DNA from: an uncultured Lachnospiraceae bacterium
GTDB taxonomy: Bacteria > Bacillota_A > Clostridia > Lachnospirales > Lachnospiraceae
DNA length: 5,146 nt
Reading direction: 5' to 3'
Assembly: GCA_902767195.1 (NCBI GenBank)
Contig: CACXGS010000382.1
Location: 1-5,146, forward strand
Each line of letters starts with the position of its first letter. Position 1 is the first letter of the stretch. Position numbers and translations under genes: made by a program. Of the stretch, positions 4,473 through 5,146 are shown one piece after another. The notes beneath the pieces are model-generated. The model worked only from the letters and a program-made list of their open reading frames with translations, did not search any database and was not told the DNA's origin.

Positions 4473-5146
4473 ATGAGACGACATAGCAGCTATACATATC
4501 GACCCCTTACTATTTTAATAATATTCATGTTGGTAGTGATTACCGCGGGCTGTAGTCCGGGGTCAAAGAGTACTCAGAATAAATCAAAGAGTAATCAATA
4601 TAATCTCAACGATGTGGTCATGAGCACGGTTCTTCTGGCGACTGTCTACGGAGAGAAGGACCTGACCGGTTCGATCAAGGAGTCTCTGGACCGGCTGGAG
4701 AGGGAAGACCTTTCCTGGAGGATCGAGGACAGCCAGGTAGCAAAAGTCAACCAGGCAGGAAAAGACCAGTCGGACGAAAAGGTTCAGGCCGGAGACAAGG
4801 CTCAGGCCGGCGAAAAGGCTCAGACCGGGGACAACCTCCAGGCCGAGGATAAGATTCCGTCCGTTTCCGTAAGTGATGAATTCTACGACTGGACTGCCCG
4901 GTCTCTTGAACTGGCCGATAAAAGCGAAGGCGCTTTTGACCCCTCCATCGGAGAGCTGACCAGACTCTGGGATATTGAAGGAGAGAATCCTAAAGTCCCG
5001 GAAGAGAAGGCCCTTAAGGATACGATGAAAAGAATCGGCTATGAGAAGATTCACCTGAACCCGGAGAAGAAAGAGATTGCCCCGGAAGGAGGAGTTACGC
5101 TGGATCTGGGAGCAGTGGGCAAGGGAATTGCCTGTGACCGGATAAA
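4473..5146 (+). CDS. apbE: FAD:protein FMN transferase, ApbE family lipoprotein (3' end outside window)
   Basis: The first 224 codons are visible, and the frame is open to the window edge. ApbE uses FAD to attach FMN covalently to Ser/Thr of partner flavoproteins such as RnfG/RnfD or NqrB/NqrC, outside the membrane. The N terminus is a lipoprotein signal: Arg2-Arg3, hydrophobic 12-25, then ITAGC with lipid-anchored Cys27. Family landmarks are MSTVLLATVYG (50-60), DSQVAKVN (86-93), VSDEFYDW (133-140), GAFDPSIGELTRLW (153-166) and LDLGAVGKGIACD (210-222), the last being the nucleotide/Mg2+ region. Between VAKVN and VSDEF, where the family normally has a short linker, there is a repeat-rich insertion (about 95-127). 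The ATG at 4473 follows AAAGG (4461-4465) at 7 bases. A strong promoter and a putative attenuator lie upstream, so expression is probably regulated separately from the Gx-transporter operon. No target flavoprotein is in the window. Confidence 0.93.
   Translation, partial: MRRHSSYTYRPLTILIIFMLVVITAGCSPGSKSTQNKSKSNQYNLNDVVMSTVLLATVYGEKDLTGSIKESLDRLEREDLSWRIEDSQVAKVNQAGKDQSDEKVQAGDKAQAGEKAQTGDNLQAEDKIPSVSVSDEFYDWTARSLELADKSEGAFDPSIGELTRLWDIEGENPKVPEEKALKDTMKRIGYEKIHLNPEKKEIAPEGGVTLDLGAVGKGIACDRI
4779..4850 (+). repeat. Four 18-bp tandem repeats inside apbE (hexapeptide KxQAGD/E)
   Basis: In frame, four units encode KVQAGD, KAQAGE, KAQTGD and NLQAED (residues 103-126), from 18-bp units at 4779, 4797, 4815 and 4833. 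Units 1-3 are close at DNA level; unit 4 is more diverged. The preceding residues NQAGKD (93-98) look like a decayed further unit. The segment is charged, polar and probably disordered. It lies in a surface linker of the enzyme, so copy number could vary without breaking the fold. Confidence 0.85.

Noticed and set aside
4584..5054. Open frame of 156 codons on the minus strand
   Set aside because: It is antisense to apbE, and its repetitive GLxL segments are the reverse reading of the apbE hexapeptide repeats.

Overview
This window looks like chromosome from an anaerobic Gram-positive bacterium of the Clostridia, most likely Lachnospiraceae-like. That is inferred from the mid-range GC content, AGGAGG-type ribosome binding sites, sigma-A style promoters with 17-bp spacers, a DegV protein, a two-iron desulfoferrodoxin, and a Gx-transporter gene next to a lipoprotein ApbE. 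All six genes are on the plus strand. The longest stretch without a gene is about 270 bases (4201-4472), and it is dense with regulatory signals.

Layout. (1) 1-1095: a leader hairpin, then a YrbG-type sodium/calcium antiporter gene (62-1003) whose 3' end is duplicated as an imperfect 43-bp tandem repeat, with a weak possible terminator after it. (2) 1097-1654: a single-gene transcription unit for desulfoferrodoxin (superoxide reductase), with a clear promoter, a hairpin at the predicted mRNA 5' end, a complete two-domain protein and a strong terminator. (3) 1667-2709: a promoter, a structured leader of about 105 nt and a DegV-family lipid-binding protein gene. (4) 2714-4200: a weaker promoter, another 5'-end hairpin, then a class I SAM-dependent methyltransferase (2796-3683) followed one base later by a Gx-transporter / 'heptaprenyl diphosphate synthase component I' membrane protein (3685-4200). 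(5) 4287-5146: a strong promoter overlapped by two interlocking palindromes, a leader of about 95 nt that can fold as a terminator or as a competing antiterminator, and the start of an ApbE-type FAD:protein FMN transferase lipoprotein (4473 to past the window end) that carries an internal hexapeptide repeat.

How the genes may work together. The Gx transporter and ApbE commonly occur near membrane flavoprotein electron-transfer systems (RNF/NQR-like complexes or flavin-based extracellular electron transfer), where ApbE attaches FMN covalently to partner proteins. Desulfoferrodoxin detoxifies superoxide in anaerobes. The right half may therefore belong to a redox or flavinylation neighbourhood, but no flavoprotein partner is visible here. 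The antiporter, DegV and methyltransferase genes look like ordinary housekeeping genes.

The most notable unexplained element is the leader upstream of apbE, which I could not match to a known riboswitch class. No CRISPR array, tRNA, rRNA, insertion sequence or phage gene was seen.
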